Shown: positions 35,287 to 43,984 of the stretch, one piece after another
Position numbering within the stretch: the stretch's first letter is position 1
Layout: each line of letters opens with the position of its first letter
Position numbers and translations under genes: made by a program
From: Pseudomonas frederiksbergensis
GTDB lineage: Bacteria > Pseudomonadota > Gammaproteobacteria > Pseudomonadales > Pseudomonadaceae
DNA: 64,000 nucleotides
Assembly (NCBI RefSeq): GCF_000802155.2
Contig: NZ_JQGJ02000015.1
Coordinates: forward strand, 1-64,000
Direction of reading: 5' to 3'
The notes under the pieces: model-generated
The model's input: only the letters and a program-made list of their open reading frames with translations
Databases searched by the model: none
Told to the model about the DNA's origin: nothing

Positions 35287-35342
35287 TCGGCAGTTTCACA
35301 ATAAGTCGTAGGAAATATCCCTGACAGAGTACCACTGTGGGG

Positions 35343-36731
35343 TCACTCCGGGTCCCGCCGAGACCGACGACGCGCCAGCCATATCAACAGCACCAGCAGC
35401 AACGCCACTGACCCGCCGAGGGTCCAGATCAGTTCGTCGTCACCGAGCAGCGGCTTCTCGATGCGCAAGTAACCGGGGTCCTTCAGCAGCTCGCGCAGGG
35501 CCTGGTTGGCCTGCTCCAGGCTCACTGCCTGCAGGCGCTCGGCGGGGTTGGTGAAGCGGCCGTCTGCATAATCGCTCAAGGCGCTCCAGTAATAATCGGC
35601 CAGCGCACTGTTGCCCTGGACGGCCCAGGACTGGTGGGCGATGGCGGCACGCTTTATCCGCACGAAACTCTCGGGATCCAGGCCGTCCCTGAGCAAAGTG
35701 TTGCGCAGCCTCTCCAGCGCTTCCTCCGCTTGGGGCAGGTCTTCGCGGGCCAGGTCGGCGTTGAGGCTCAGGAAACCGACGCCGCCGAAGACTTCTCGTT
35801 CCACCCACGGGCCATAGGACAGGCCGTCAGCCAGGCGCAGTTGCCGGTAGAGCGCCCAATCCAGGTACTCCTTGAGCAGATCGAAGGTTTCATCGTGTTG
35901 TTCCTCCAGTACAGGCTCCGGGAACAGCCAGTGAAGCTTGGCGTTTTCCCCGGCCATTCCACGAATCAGGTTGCGCTTGGTGACCGCGCTGTAGCGGATT
36001 TGCGCCAGTGGTTCGTGGACGCTGGGTTCGACCGGTTCGAGCTCGCCGAAGGCGCGTTCCAGATAGGCCGGCAGCAGCCGATCGAGTTCGCCGACGACGA
36101 TCAGGGTCATGTTGTTGGGGGCATACCAGGCCTTGCGCACCTGTTCCAACTGGGCGACGGTAAAGCGCTCGACCTCGGCCCGCTCCGCACAACGCAAGCC
36201 CAGCTCCACGGCCAATTGGTTGCTGGCCTTGTGGCCGAGGTGCTGGCGGTCGAGCCAGCGTTGCAGATGGGTATAGTGGCCACCGTCCTCGCGCTCGACC
36301 ACCCGTTTGGCCGCTTCCAGGTTCTTTTCGTCGATGCGGGTACGGGTCAATAACGCCAGTAGCAAATCCAGGATCTTGCGTTGATTGCGCGCTGGCGCCT
36401 CGATGACGAACGTCGTGTCGGCATTGCTGGTGAAGGCGTTCCATTCGCCACCCAGCGCTTGCATGCGCTCTTCCAGGCCGCCTTCGCCCGTACTGTCGAC
36501 CCCGCTGAACAGCACGTGCTCGAGCAGGTGCGGCAGTTCCTTGTCGGCGCAGCTGAAGTCGTCAAGGCCCACGCCGACCACCAGCCGAATCGCCACGTGC
36601 CCACGTTCAGTGCCGGGCTTGAGCAACACCTGCATGCCGTTGGGCAACAGGTAGCCTTCGACTTGGAAACGGTCCTGGGCAACGACGGGTAGGGAGCCGA
36701 ACAAAAGCAGGGCGAGTAGCAGACAACGCAT
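35343..36731 (-). CDS. M16-family zinc metallopeptidase, membrane-anchored
   Basis: Exported insulinase-type peptidase (462 aa). Signal peptide MRCLLLALLLFGSLPVVAQ; inverted zinc motif HLLEH in ELPHLLEHVLFSG, with the distal Glu expected in the AAKRVVERED region. Second half is the M16C partner domain (LDWALYRQLRLADGLSYGPWVEREVFGG). A C-terminal helix LIWTLGGSVALLLVLLIWLARRR followed by Arg-rich residues would anchor it in the inner membrane facing the periplasm, a less common arrangement for M16. Confidence 0.83.
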   Translation of the reverse strand: MRCLLLALLLFGSLPVVAQDRFQVEGYLLPNGMQVLLKPGTERGHVAIRLVVGVGLDDFSCADKELPHLLEHVLFSGVDSTGEGGLEERMQALGGEWNAFTSNADTTFVIEAPARNQRKILDLLLALLTRTRIDEKNLEAAKRVVEREDGGHYTHLQRWLDRQHLGHKASNQLAVELGLRCAERAEVERFTVAQLEQVRKAWYAPNNMTLIVVGELDRLLPAYLERAFGELEPVEPSVHEPLAQIRYSAVTKRNLIRGMAGENAKLHWLFPEPVLEEQHDETFDLLKEYLDWALYRQLRLADGLSYGPWVEREVFGGVGFLSLNADLAREDLPQAEEALERLRNTLLRDGLDPESFVRIKRAAIAHQSWAVQGNSALADYYWSALSDYADGRFTNPAERLQAVSLEQANQALRELLKDPGYLRIEKPLLGDDELIWTLGGSVALLLVLLIWLARRRSRRDPE

Positions 36732-36803
36732 AGCGGGCTTCCTGGCGGCTTATGAGATCCATGGTCCGGGCCAATCTTGTTGACTGGCCAAGACGCCAGT
36801 CGT

Positions 36804-38462
36804 TCAAGGCGAGTGGGTGATGTCTGAAATTTCCTCAGCGGCCAGCGCGCCGATCTCAGCCGTTTCCAGCACCACGTAGGCGCTGCCGCAAAACAACGAA
36901 TTCAAGCGCCGCATGTCGGCGATCAACTCCAAGTGCAGGGAACTGGTCTCCAGGCTTTGTACGACTTTGCGCTGCAGGCGGCTGACATGGGCGTGGGCCA
37001 TCCGCCGTTCCTGCGCGCGGAAACGCCGTTTCTCGCGCAGCAGCTGACGTGCGCTTTCCCGGTCGGCGCTTAGGAAGACCGACAGCCCCAAGCGCAGATT
37101 GGCGGTCAGGTGGCTGTGCAGCCCCGCCAGTTCTTCCAGGCCCACGTCGGAGAACGAGCGCCGTTGGGAGGTTTTCTGCTGCTGGACCTTGCGCAACATG
37201 CGCTCGATGAGATCACTGGCCAGCTTCAGGTTGATCGCCAGCTCGATGATCTCCGCCCAGCGACGACTGTCCTGTTCGCTGAGGTCTTCACGGGGCATTT
37301 GCGCCATGTAGAGCTTGATGGCGCTGCACAGGGCTTCGACGTCGTCGCTCATGCTGCGCACCTGCTGGGTAATCGCCGTTTGCTCGCCGCGCAGCACGCC
37401 GAGCATGGCTTCGAGCATGTTTTCGATCAGGTCGCCGATGCGCAGGGTTTCCCGGGCGGCGTTCGCCAGCGCCAGGCTCGGGGTGGCCAGGGCGGCAGGG
37501 TCCAGGTGCCGAGGCGTGGCCGTACCGTTGGTTTCCAGACGCTCCGGCAGCAGCCATGCACAAAGCCTGGCCATGGGGCCGACGCTGGGTAACAGCACCA
37601 GGCAGCGCACCGTGTTGTAGAGCAAATGAAAGCCGATGACGGTTTCCTGTGGGCTGAAATCCAGGCTGTCCAGCCAGCCCACCAGCGGATCGAGCACCGG
37701 GATGATCAGCAGCAGGCCAATCAGCTTGTACAGCAGGCTGCCCAGCGCCACCTGGCGTCCGGCGGCGTTCTGCATGCTGGTACTGAGGAACGCCAGCACA
37801 CCGCTGCCGATGTTGGCGCCGATCACCAGGCCGATGGCCACGGGCAAGCTGATCACGGCAGCGCCGGCGAGTGTCGCGGTCAACAACACGGCCGCCAGGC
37901 TGGAATAGGAAATCATCGCGAACAGCGCACCCACCAATGCATCGAGCAGGATGTCGCCGGTCAGCGAGGCGAAAATCACCTTCACGCCCTGGGCTTGGGT
38001 GATGGGCGCGGCGGCTTCGACGATCAATTGCAGGGCCAGGATGATCAGGCCCAGGCCAATGGCGACCCGGCCCATCTGGCCGAGGCGCGTCTGTTTGCGT
38101 GAGAGAAAAAAGATCACCCCGAGGAAAATCAGCAGCGGCGACAGCCACGACAAGTCCAGGGTCAGCACCCGGGCCATCAACGCGGTGCCAACGTCGGCAC
38201 CCAGCATGGTTGCCAGGGCCGGGGTCAGCGCCATCAGGCCCTGGCCGACGAAGGAGGTGACGAGCATGGCCGTGGCGTTGCTGCTCTGGACCATGGCCGT
38301 GACCATGATGCCGGCGATGAACGCCAGCCAGCGCTTGGACATGTTCTGGCCGATGACATGTCGCAGGTTCGAGCCGTAGACCCGCAAAATGCCGGTACGG
38401 ACGATATGCGTGCCCCAGATCAGCAAGGCCACGGCGGAGAGCAAATTGAGCAGGGTCAGCAT
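36804..38462 (-). CDS. Na/Pi-cotransporter family protein (NptA/PhoU fusion)
   Basis: Membrane protein (552 aa). Two Na/Pi-cotransport repeats with QSSNATAMLVTSFVGQGLMAL and ISYSSLAAVLLTATLAGAAVI in residues 1-310. The C-terminal 210 residues are a helical PhoU-like cytoplasmic domain (RETLRIGDLIENMLEAMLGVL, WAEIIELAINLKLASDLIERML). The usual second QSS motif is replaced by YSS. ATG ending at 38462 is preceded by a G-rich site; the frame extends a few codons further. Substrate could be phosphate or another anion. Confidence 0.85.
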   Translation of the reverse strand: MLTLLNLLSAVALLIWGTHIVRTGILRVYGSNLRHVIGQNMSKRWLAFIAGIMVTAMVQSSNATAMLVTSFVGQGLMALTPALATMLGADVGTALMARVLTLDLSWLSPLLIFLGVIFFLSRKQTRLGQMGRVAIGLGLIILALQLIVEAAAPITQAQGVKVIFASLTGDILLDALVGALFAMISYSSLAAVLLTATLAGAAVISLPVAIGLVIGANIGSGVLAFLSTSMQNAAGRQVALGSLLYKLIGLLLIIPVLDPLVGWLDSLDFSPQETVIGFHLLYNTVRCLVLLPSVGPMARLCAWLLPERLETNGTATPRHLDPAALATPSLALANAARETLRIGDLIENMLEAMLGVLRGEQTAITQQVRSMSDDVEALCSAIKLYMAQMPREDLSEQDSRRWAEIIELAINLKLASDLIERMLRKVQQQKTSQRRSFSDVGLEELAGLHSHLTANLRLGLSVFLSADRESARQLLREKRRFRAQERRMAHAHVSRLQRKVVQSLETSSLHLELIADMRRLNSLFCGSAYVVLETAEIGALAAEEISDITHSP

Positions 38463-38631
38463 GAGGAGCCCCCTGTTAGCGTCCCAAAGGGACAAATTGA
38501 CGGTGCCACATCGTTTTACTTCTTGTACTTAAGCTGTAGTTGCCGAATGGTTCGGGCGCCAGCATTGCACAGCTAAAGAGTCGTTTGAAACAAAACTGTC
38601 ATGAAAACCGATCGTCCGGAACGACAGAGAT

Positions 38632-38663
38632 CCTGTGGGAGCGGGCTTGCTCGCTCCCACAGG
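38632..38663. repeat. REP hairpin
   Basis: CCTGTGGGAGCG and CGCTCCCACAGG arms form a perfect 12-bp stem, in the 275-bp gap between the Na/Pi transporter and the TerC gene. Confidence 0.65.
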
Positions 38664-38694
38664 TTACGCATCCGGGCCCTTTTTCACGGGCATG

Positions 38695-38719
38695 AAAAAG
38701 GGGCTCCAAGAGCCCCTTT
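38695..38719 (-). terminator. Terminator after the TerC-family gene
   Basis: AAAGGGGCTC and GAGCCCCTTT arms with a three-base loop and, on the minus strand, a following T-run; 19 bp beyond the stop of the minus-strand gene. Confidence 0.8.
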
Positions 38720-38737
38720 CGTTCACTGCCCTATACC

Positions 38738-39505
38738 TTACTGACCCGGCATGTCCTTGCGCAGTTTCACCGGATCCTGCTGCTTGCGCTTGCGTGCCAT
38801 CGCCGTACGCATCCTGATGTTGAACGCTTCCACCGCCAGGGAGAACGCCATGGCGAAGTAGACGTAGCCTTTTGGCACATGCACGTCCAGCGACTCGGCG
38901 ATCAACACGGTACCGACCACCAGCAGGAACGACAGCGCCAGCATTTTCAGCGATGGGTGCTTGTCGATGAACTCACTGATAGTGCCCGCCGCCAGCATCA
39001 TCACCAGCACCGCCACGACGATTGCCGCCACCATCACCGGTACATGGGAGACCATGCCCACGGCGGTGATGACCGAGTCCAGGGAGAACACGATGTCGAT
39101 GATCGCGATCTGGACGATGGTGTAGATGAAACTGCCGCCCTTGCCCGAAGGTTCGTCGTTGGTTTCATCTTCGCCTTCCAGCGCGTGGTACATCTCCTGG
39201 GAACTCTTCCACAACAGGAACAGGCCACCGAAGAACAGGATCAGGTCACGACCGGAGATGCCCTGGCCGAACACTTCGAACAGATCGGCCGTCAGGCGCA
39301 TGACCCACGTGATGGACAGCAGCAACAGGATCCGCGTGATCATCGCCAGCGCCAAGCCGAAAATCCGGGTGCGCGCCTGCATGTGCTTGGGCATGCGGCT
39401 GACCAGGATCGAGATCATGATGATGTTGTCGATGCCCAGGACGATTTCCAGGGCGGTCAAGGTAAAGAAGGCAACCCATATTTCCGGGTTGGTCAGCCAT
39501 TCCAT
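38738..39505 (-). CDS. TerC-family integral membrane protein
   Basis: 255-aa polytopic protein of the TerC/YgdQ family, associated with metal-ion efflux (Mn in related Alx/MntX proteins). Motifs: LTALEIVLGIDNIIMISIL with conserved acidic residues in TM1, and IAIIDIVFSLDSVITAVGM later, the mirrored Asp-containing helices typical of the family. C-terminus is Lys/Arg-rich. Alone, with its own terminator. Metal specificity unknown. Confidence 0.85.
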   Translation of the reverse strand: MEWLTNPEIWVAFFTLTALEIVLGIDNIIMISILVSRMPKHMQARTRIFGLALAMITRILLLLSITWVMRLTADLFEVFGQGISGRDLILFFGGLFLLWKSSQEMYHALEGEDETNDEPSGKGGSFIYTIVQIAIIDIVFSLDSVITAVGMVSHVPVMVAAIVVAVLVMMLAAGTISEFIDKHPSLKMLALSFLLVVGTVLIAESLDVHVPKGYVYFAMAFSLAVEAFNIRMRTAMARKRKQQDPVKLRKDMPGQ

Positions 39506-39581
39506 GTGAGTTCCTTTGAGCGAGTGTTAGGCCGCGCCGCCCTTCGGTCATCCGAGAGGGGCGACGCAGCGGGCATTGCTT

Positions 39582-40889
39582 TTATAGAGTGCTGAACAGC
39601 GGAAAAATCCCCATCAGCAAGGCGGCGAACATTATGCACAGGCAAACCAGTACTGCCCACTTCAAGGTGAAGCGTTGGTGGTCGCCGAATTCGATCCCGG
39701 CCAGGGCCACCAGCAGGTAAGTCGACGGAACCAGCGGGCTCAGCAGGTGGACGGGCTGGCCGACGATGGAAGCGCGGGCCATTTCGACGCCAGTGATGCC
39801 GTAATGGCTGGCTGCTTCGGCCAGAACCGGTAACACCCCGTAATAAAATGCATCGTTCGACATGAAGAAAGTGAACGGCATGCTCACCAGCGCGGTGATG
39901 ACCGCCAGGTAAGGACCGAGGAAGTCCGGAATCACTGCCAACAGGCTCTTGGACATGGCGTCGACCATACCCGTGCCGGACAGGATGCCGGTGAAGATCC
40001 CCGCTGCGAAAATCAGCCCGACCACCGCCAGGACGCTGCCGGCGTGGGCCGCGACGCGGTCTTTCTGCTGTTGCAGGCATGGGTAGTTGACGATCATGGC
40101 GATGCTGAACGCCACCATGAACAGCACGGGCAGCGGCAACAGACCGGCAATCAGGGTGCACATCAACACCAGGGTCAGCGCGCCGTTGAACCAGATCAGC
40201 TTCGGACGGCGGGCGTCCGGGAACTGGGAAACGCTGATTTCGCTGTGGTCCATTTCGTCGCCCGCCAGGTGCAATTCACCCAGGCGCGCACGCTCTCGTT
40301 TGCCGTACATGTAGGCAATCGCCAGGATCGCCACGACGCCGGCCAACATGGCGGGAATCATCGGCACGAAGATGTCGGACGGATCAACATGCAGTGCACT
40401 GGCCGCCCGTGCGGTCGGGCCACCCCAGGGGGTCATGTTCATCACGCCACCGGCGAGGATGATCAGGCCGGCCATGATCCGTGGGCTCATGCCGATGCGG
40501 CTGTAGAGCGGCAGCATCGCGGCCACGCAGATCATATAAGTGGTCGCGCCGTCACCATCAAGGGAAACGACGAGCGCCAGGACGGCGGTACCGACCGAAA
40601 CTTTCAAGGGATCGCCCTTGACCAGCTTGAGGATCTTGCGCACGGCCGGGTCGAACAGGCCGGAGTCGATCATCAAGGCAAAATACAGAATCGCAAACAT
40701 CAGCATCACCCCGGTCGGGGCGAGCTTGGTGATGCCTTCGAGCATCATCGGGCCGATCTTCGGCGCGAAACCACCGAACAGGGCGAACAGGATCGGGATG
40801 ATGATCAAGGCGATCAGCGCGGACAGGCGCTTGGTCATGATCAGGAACATGAACGTGATGACCATGGCGAAGCCAAGGAAAGTCAGCAT
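39582..40889 (-). CDS. CitMHS-family citrate-metal:proton symporter
   Basis: Twelve-helix inner-membrane transporter (435 aa). N-terminus MLTFLGFAMVITFMFLIMTKRLSALIALI, and DGDGATTYMICVAAMLPLYSRIGM and GGVMNMTPWGGPTARAASAL are signature sequence of the family, which takes up citrate complexed with Mg or Ca. It is alone in its unit. The leader at 41063-41090 has a CCACC...GGTGG hairpin. No citrate two-component system is adjacent. Confidence 0.88.
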   Translation of the reverse strand: MLTFLGFAMVITFMFLIMTKRLSALIALIIIPILFALFGGFAPKIGPMMLEGITKLAPTGVMLMFAILYFALMIDSGLFDPAVRKILKLVKGDPLKVSVGTAVLALVVSLDGDGATTYMICVAAMLPLYSRIGMSPRIMAGLIILAGGVMNMTPWGGPTARAASALHVDPSDIFVPMIPAMLAGVVAILAIAYMYGKRERARLGELHLAGDEMDHSEISVSQFPDARRPKLIWFNGALTLVLMCTLIAGLLPLPVLFMVAFSIAMIVNYPCLQQQKDRVAAHAGSVLAVVGLIFAAGIFTGILSGTGMVDAMSKSLLAVIPDFLGPYLAVITALVSMPFTFFMSNDAFYYGVLPVLAEAASHYGITGVEMARASIVGQPVHLLSPLVPSTYLLVALAGIEFGDHQRFTLKWAVLVCLCIMFAALLMGIFPLFSTL

Positions 40890-41301
40890 GGGAAATACTC
40901 CAGGCGTGGCGCGGCTATGAAATGCGAACCGGACAGGTCAGCGCGAGATGCAGAGCACGGGACGAACGGATGGAGTGGGTGCAGCGGGACGGGTAGCAGC
41001 GGACATCAGAATCACCATTGTTGTTGTTAAAAAGGCCGCACGAGCATGTGAAGACTCGTTTTAGGCCACCGGTCTATTGCCGGTAGGTGGGGCGATCCTA
41101 ATCGCGCAAGCTTTCAGCAGGCTTTCGCGAGCGAAAGGGCCGACAAGGGACTGGGAGATATCTACAGCCTAAATGTGGGTTTCAAGGGCCAGTCCTATAG
41201 GCGAATTCTGAATCTCATGTGAGCTCTCGCTCCTCGCTGTATCCAGGGTATTCAGAATGGTAGGCTTGCCGGCAATTGCGAGTTTTAAACGGAGCTCCTC
41301 C
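40890..41301. other. Intergenic region between citrate transporter and ATPase gene
   Basis: This holds both divergent promoters. Seen: hairpin CCACCGG/CCGGTAGGTGG (41067-41090) and a short GC-rich TTTCGCGAGCGAAA palindrome (41123-41136). From about 41150 the sequence turns A/T-richer than the host flank, which may mark the left edge of the accessory insertion. No gene or attachment site recognised. Confidence 0.4.
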
Positions 41302-42312
41302 ATGCTCAACAGTGTTGAATTAGACAATTTCGGTCCGCTGCAGCACTTACGCTGGGGCAAGCTTTCAAACATCAACCTGATCATCGGAGCCAACAGCAGT
41401 GGCAAGACATTCCTGCTCAAAGCTCTGTATTGCAGTATGCGTACACTTGAGGAATATCAGCGCGGAAACGACCAGAGAACGGCTGCTGAAATATTGGCTG
41501 ATAAGCTTTATTGGACGTTCCAAGCAGACAAGATTGGAGACTTGGTAACCAAAAACGCCGACAGTCCGCTGGCCTGTAAGATCAAGGTCGACTCGCGGGA
41601 GTTTCGCTATAGCTTCGGTAGGGACACGACTAAAAGCATTACCTCCTTGGAGAATCACGTACCGCCAAGGACCAGCAATTCCATCTTTCTTCCGCCCAAG
41701 GAAGTGCTGTCACTGCAAAACATCATCCTGAAAAGCCGCGATGTCGATAAAGAGTTCGGTTTTGACGATACCTATTACGACTTGGCCAAAGCGCTGCGCA
41801 CGGCTCCAACCAGAGGTAAGAATCACGCCCACTTCGCAAAGGCCAGAGAAAGCCTGGAGGACATGTTCGACGGCAAGGTTGAACTGGATAGCAAGACCAA
41901 TCGCTGGCAATTCAAGAAGGGCAATCAGAAGTTCCCGATTGGCGCCACCGCCGAAGGCGTGAAAAAAATCGCCATTCTTGACACATTGCTAGGCAATCGT
42001 TACCTGTCCAAGGAGTCGGTCGTCTTTATCGACGAACCAGAGTCTGCGCTTCATCCCGTCGCTATCTCTCGTCTAATCGACATCATCGTGTCCCTTGCCG
42101 ACAGTGGTATCCAGTTCTTCATTGCCAGCCATTCTTATTTTGTTGTGAAAGCGTTGTACCTCGCCGCGCAAAAGCATCAGATGTCTGTACCGGTCCTGTC
42201 CTTTGTCGAGCGCTGGTCGGCTGATGATCTGATAGCGGGGATGCCCGATAACCCGATCATTGATGAATCGATCCGGCTTTATGAAGAAGAAGTGGAGCTG
42301 GCGCTGGGATGA
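41302..42312 (+). CDS. AAA ATPase (AAA_15/OLD-like), putative defence protein
   Basis: 336-aa SMC/OLD-like ATPase. It begins LNSVELDNFGPLQHLRW, the usual opening of ATPases that act with nucleases. Walker A GANSSGKT (29-36), signature region IGATAEGVKKIAIL, Walker B VVFIDEPESALHP (Asp-Glu 244-245) and the switch His in FIASHSYF. No Toprim or nuclease domain is fused. ATG 41302 follows GGAG at normal spacing. It overlaps the next gene by 4 bp (ATGA). G+C is about 45% over 41401-41460, against about 62% over 40741-40800 in the neighbouring gene, a sign of transfer. PARIS AriA or retron/Septu-type ATPases are comparable families; I cannot assign it to one. Confidence 0.72.
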   Translation: MLNSVELDNFGPLQHLRWGKLSNINLIIGANSSGKTFLLKALYCSMRTLEEYQRGNDQRTAAEILADKLYWTFQADKIGDLVTKNADSPLACKIKVDSREFRYSFGRDTTKSITSLENHVPPRTSNSIFLPPKEVLSLQNIILKSRDVDKEFGFDDTYYDLAKALRTAPTRGKNHAHFAKARESLEDMFDGKVELDSKTNRWQFKKGNQKFPIGATAEGVKKIAILDTLLGNRYLSKESVVFIDEPESALHPVAISRLIDIIVSLADSGIQFFIASHSYFVVKALYLAAQKHQMSVPVLSFVERWSADDLIAGMPDNPIIDESIRLYEEEVELALG

Positions 42313-42815
42313 CCATTTCTTTTGTTGAATCAGGCATGAGTTTTGGACCCTATGCGGTAGATGAAGTCTTTCCGATCGAGCAAAGCCCCCTTTATAAACA
42401 CTTAGGTCAGGGTTTGATGATCGCCGAGTTCGTCCTCATACGCCCCGGACGGGGCGAATCGGAAGAGGTCTGGGTTATTGAAGCCAAGTCGAGTGCTCCC
42501 CGGGTCTTTGGCGAGTACGTAGATGAAATACGTCAAAAATTGACAAACTCCGTTCAATTGACCCTTGCCTCTTGCTTGAAGCGTCATCCACACGCCGCGG
42601 ATCTGTTGCCTGCCCGCTTTTTGGATCTGGATCTCGGAGCTTGCGCATTCAAATGCATACTCATCATCAAAGGTTTCCGCAAAGAATGGTTACCGCCATT
42701 GCAAAGTGCTTTAGCCAAAGAGATGAAATCCCTGGTTAAAACCATGGGCTTTAATCCAGGTTCCGTCAGCGTCATCAACGATGACAAAGCGCGTGAGCTG
42801 AAGCTTATTATCTGA
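42309..42815 (+). CDS. Probable PD-(D/E)xK nuclease partner of the ATPase
   Basis: 168-aa soluble protein. Residues 36-62 read like a PD-(D/E)xK core: a strand with Glu40 (MIAEFVLI), a turn, then a strand ending in E58-A-K60 (EEVWVIEAKSS). A helix with conserved-looking Gln/Lys (FGEYVDEIRQKLTNSVQLTL) follows. The C-terminal half (FKCILIIKGFRKEWLPPLQ) has further alternating strands and helices. Coupled to the ATPase by ATGA overlap, so the pair is one functional unit. It may be the effector nuclease, sensor or adaptor. The motif is read by eye only. Confidence 0.6.
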   Translation: MTISFVESGMSFGPYAVDEVFPIEQSPLYKHLGQGLMIAEFVLIRPGRGESEEVWVIEAKSSAPRVFGEYVDEIRQKLTNSVQLTLASCLKRHPHAADLLPARFLDLDLGACAFKCILIIKGFRKEWLPPLQSALAKEMKSLVKTMGFNPGSVSVINDDKARELKLII

Positions 42816-43176
42816 GAGATCCAGGACGCCGATAGCGCATCCGAACTGGGTTCAGAGCCCCAAAAGATTCAACGGCCGCACCGCGCCCATCCAGATCGCA
42901 GGTCGGTGTGATCGACCAGGTCGTCGCCGGTCTCCGGTGCAGGAAAATCACCAAGCCTTTGCGATTCGGGGCCAGCCACGGCAGGACCACGCCGATGTAC
43001 TGCGGATCGAAGGCCAGCTGACAACTCCAGTCCGGGTGCGGGCCGACCGGGCGTTGATGAACACGGCCCATTTTCAGCAGGAACAACTGCGTCGCTTCCT
43101 CACACAGCGCCCGCGCTTGGTCGAGGGTATCGGCGTCGAAATAGACGTGGGCGTAATAGCCCTTGATCCGTTGCAT
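42808..43176 (-). pseudogene. Frameshifted DOPA 4,5-dioxygenase-family gene
   Basis: The first 77 or so codons (MQRIKGYYAHVYFDADTLDQ, VGPHPDWSCQLAF, WLAPNRKGLVIFLH) are normal for this small family of about 110 aa. After LH the frame is lost. Adding one base after 42942 (LHPETGDDLVDHT) and one near 42908 (HAIWMGAV) restores the expected C-terminus and a stop at 42852-42854 (VRPLNLLGL). As it stands, the frame reads on to 42808 and gives a foreign 45-residue tail. Two single-base losses in about 35 bp point to decay (or base-calling error). It converges on, and its extended frame overlaps, the putative nuclease gene. Confidence 0.7.
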
Positions 43177-43261
43177 CTGTTACTTCTGGAAAGACCAGCC
43201 GAACCCTCTCGGTTAACCGTGTGTCAGAGCCTCTACACGCGGGATAAAAGGAAAGCCAGCC

Positions 43262-43918
43262 ATGAAAAACGCCGAAACCCCGGTTATCAAGGTGGTGCTC
43301 TATGGTGCCATGAGCAGCCTCGGCAGTGCGTTGATGGCTGAACTGCTGCGGCGCCAGCATGAAATCATCGCCATCCTGGATGATCTGACGGCCCTCGCGC
43401 CGCGCCCGGGCTTGCGGGCCAAGACCGGCGATCTCTTCGATCCTGAACGGGTCAAGCAGAGCGTCGCTGGCGCCAGCGCCGTGGTGTGCCTGTTGAACGC
43501 ACCGGGCTTGCCGATGAACAGCGAGCAAGTGGAGCGCAGTTTGATCCCCGGCCCGGTGGAGCAGGTCCTGGCGGTGGATGCGCTGATTGCCGGCATGCAG
43601 GCGGTGAACATTTCCCGGCTGTTCCTGGTGGGCAATTTCGCTGTGCTGGAAGAGGAAATGGATGATGACTTGCAGCGGCACGCCGCCGAAGAAATCCTCG
43701 ATGCCCTGAAAAACAGCGCCTTGCAATGGACGCTCATCAACGCGCCCTATGCCGTGCAGGGGCTGGGCATCGAGCATTTCAGCCATGTCAGCACCAGCCT
43801 GGAGCCGGGCATGGCCGAATCATTGGAGCGCTTGAGTCGCGTGGCGGTCGGCATCGCTGATGAACTGCGCCTGAACCTGCATGTGGGCCAACATGTGAAT
43901 TTCGTGCCCGCCGTCTAG
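43262..43918 (+). CDS. NAD(P)-binding Rossmann-fold protein
   Basis: 218-aa protein of the NAD(P)H-binding/atypical SDR group. Cofactor motif VVLYGAMSSLGSALMAELLRR near residue 10 (a GxxSxxG variant), acidic switch after strand 2 (AILDDLTAL), AKTGDLFDPERVKQSVAGASAVV and LNAPGLPM. The usual catalytic Tyr-x-x-x-Lys is not visible, so it may be a reductase of the NmrA type or a regulator. Monocistronic between the dioxygenase remnant and a REP. Confidence 0.7.
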   Translation: MKNAETPVIKVVLYGAMSSLGSALMAELLRRQHEIIAILDDLTALAPRPGLRAKTGDLFDPERVKQSVAGASAVVCLLNAPGLPMNSEQVERSLIPGPVEQVLAVDALIAGMQAVNISRLFLVGNFAVLEEEMDDDLQRHAAEEILDALKNSALQWTLINAPYAVQGLGIEHFSHVSTSLEPGMAESLERLSRVAVGIADELRLNLHVGQHVNFVPAV

Positions 43919-43937
43919 GCGTTATAGATCCGTTCCC

Positions 43938-43980
43938 CGTGGCGAGGGAGCTTGCTCCCGCTGGGCCGCATAGCGGCCCC
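43938..43980. repeat. Single REP unit
   Basis: GTGGCGAGGGAGCTTGCTCCCGC followed by a GGGCCGCATAGCGGCCC hairpin, between two convergent genes. Confidence 0.65.
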
Positions 43981-43984
43981 AAGC

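Noticed and set aside
41063..41090. Hairpin upstream of the citrate transporter as an attachment site or terminator
   Set aside because: No T-run and no second copy at the right edge of the ATPase-nuclease pair, so neither reading is supported.
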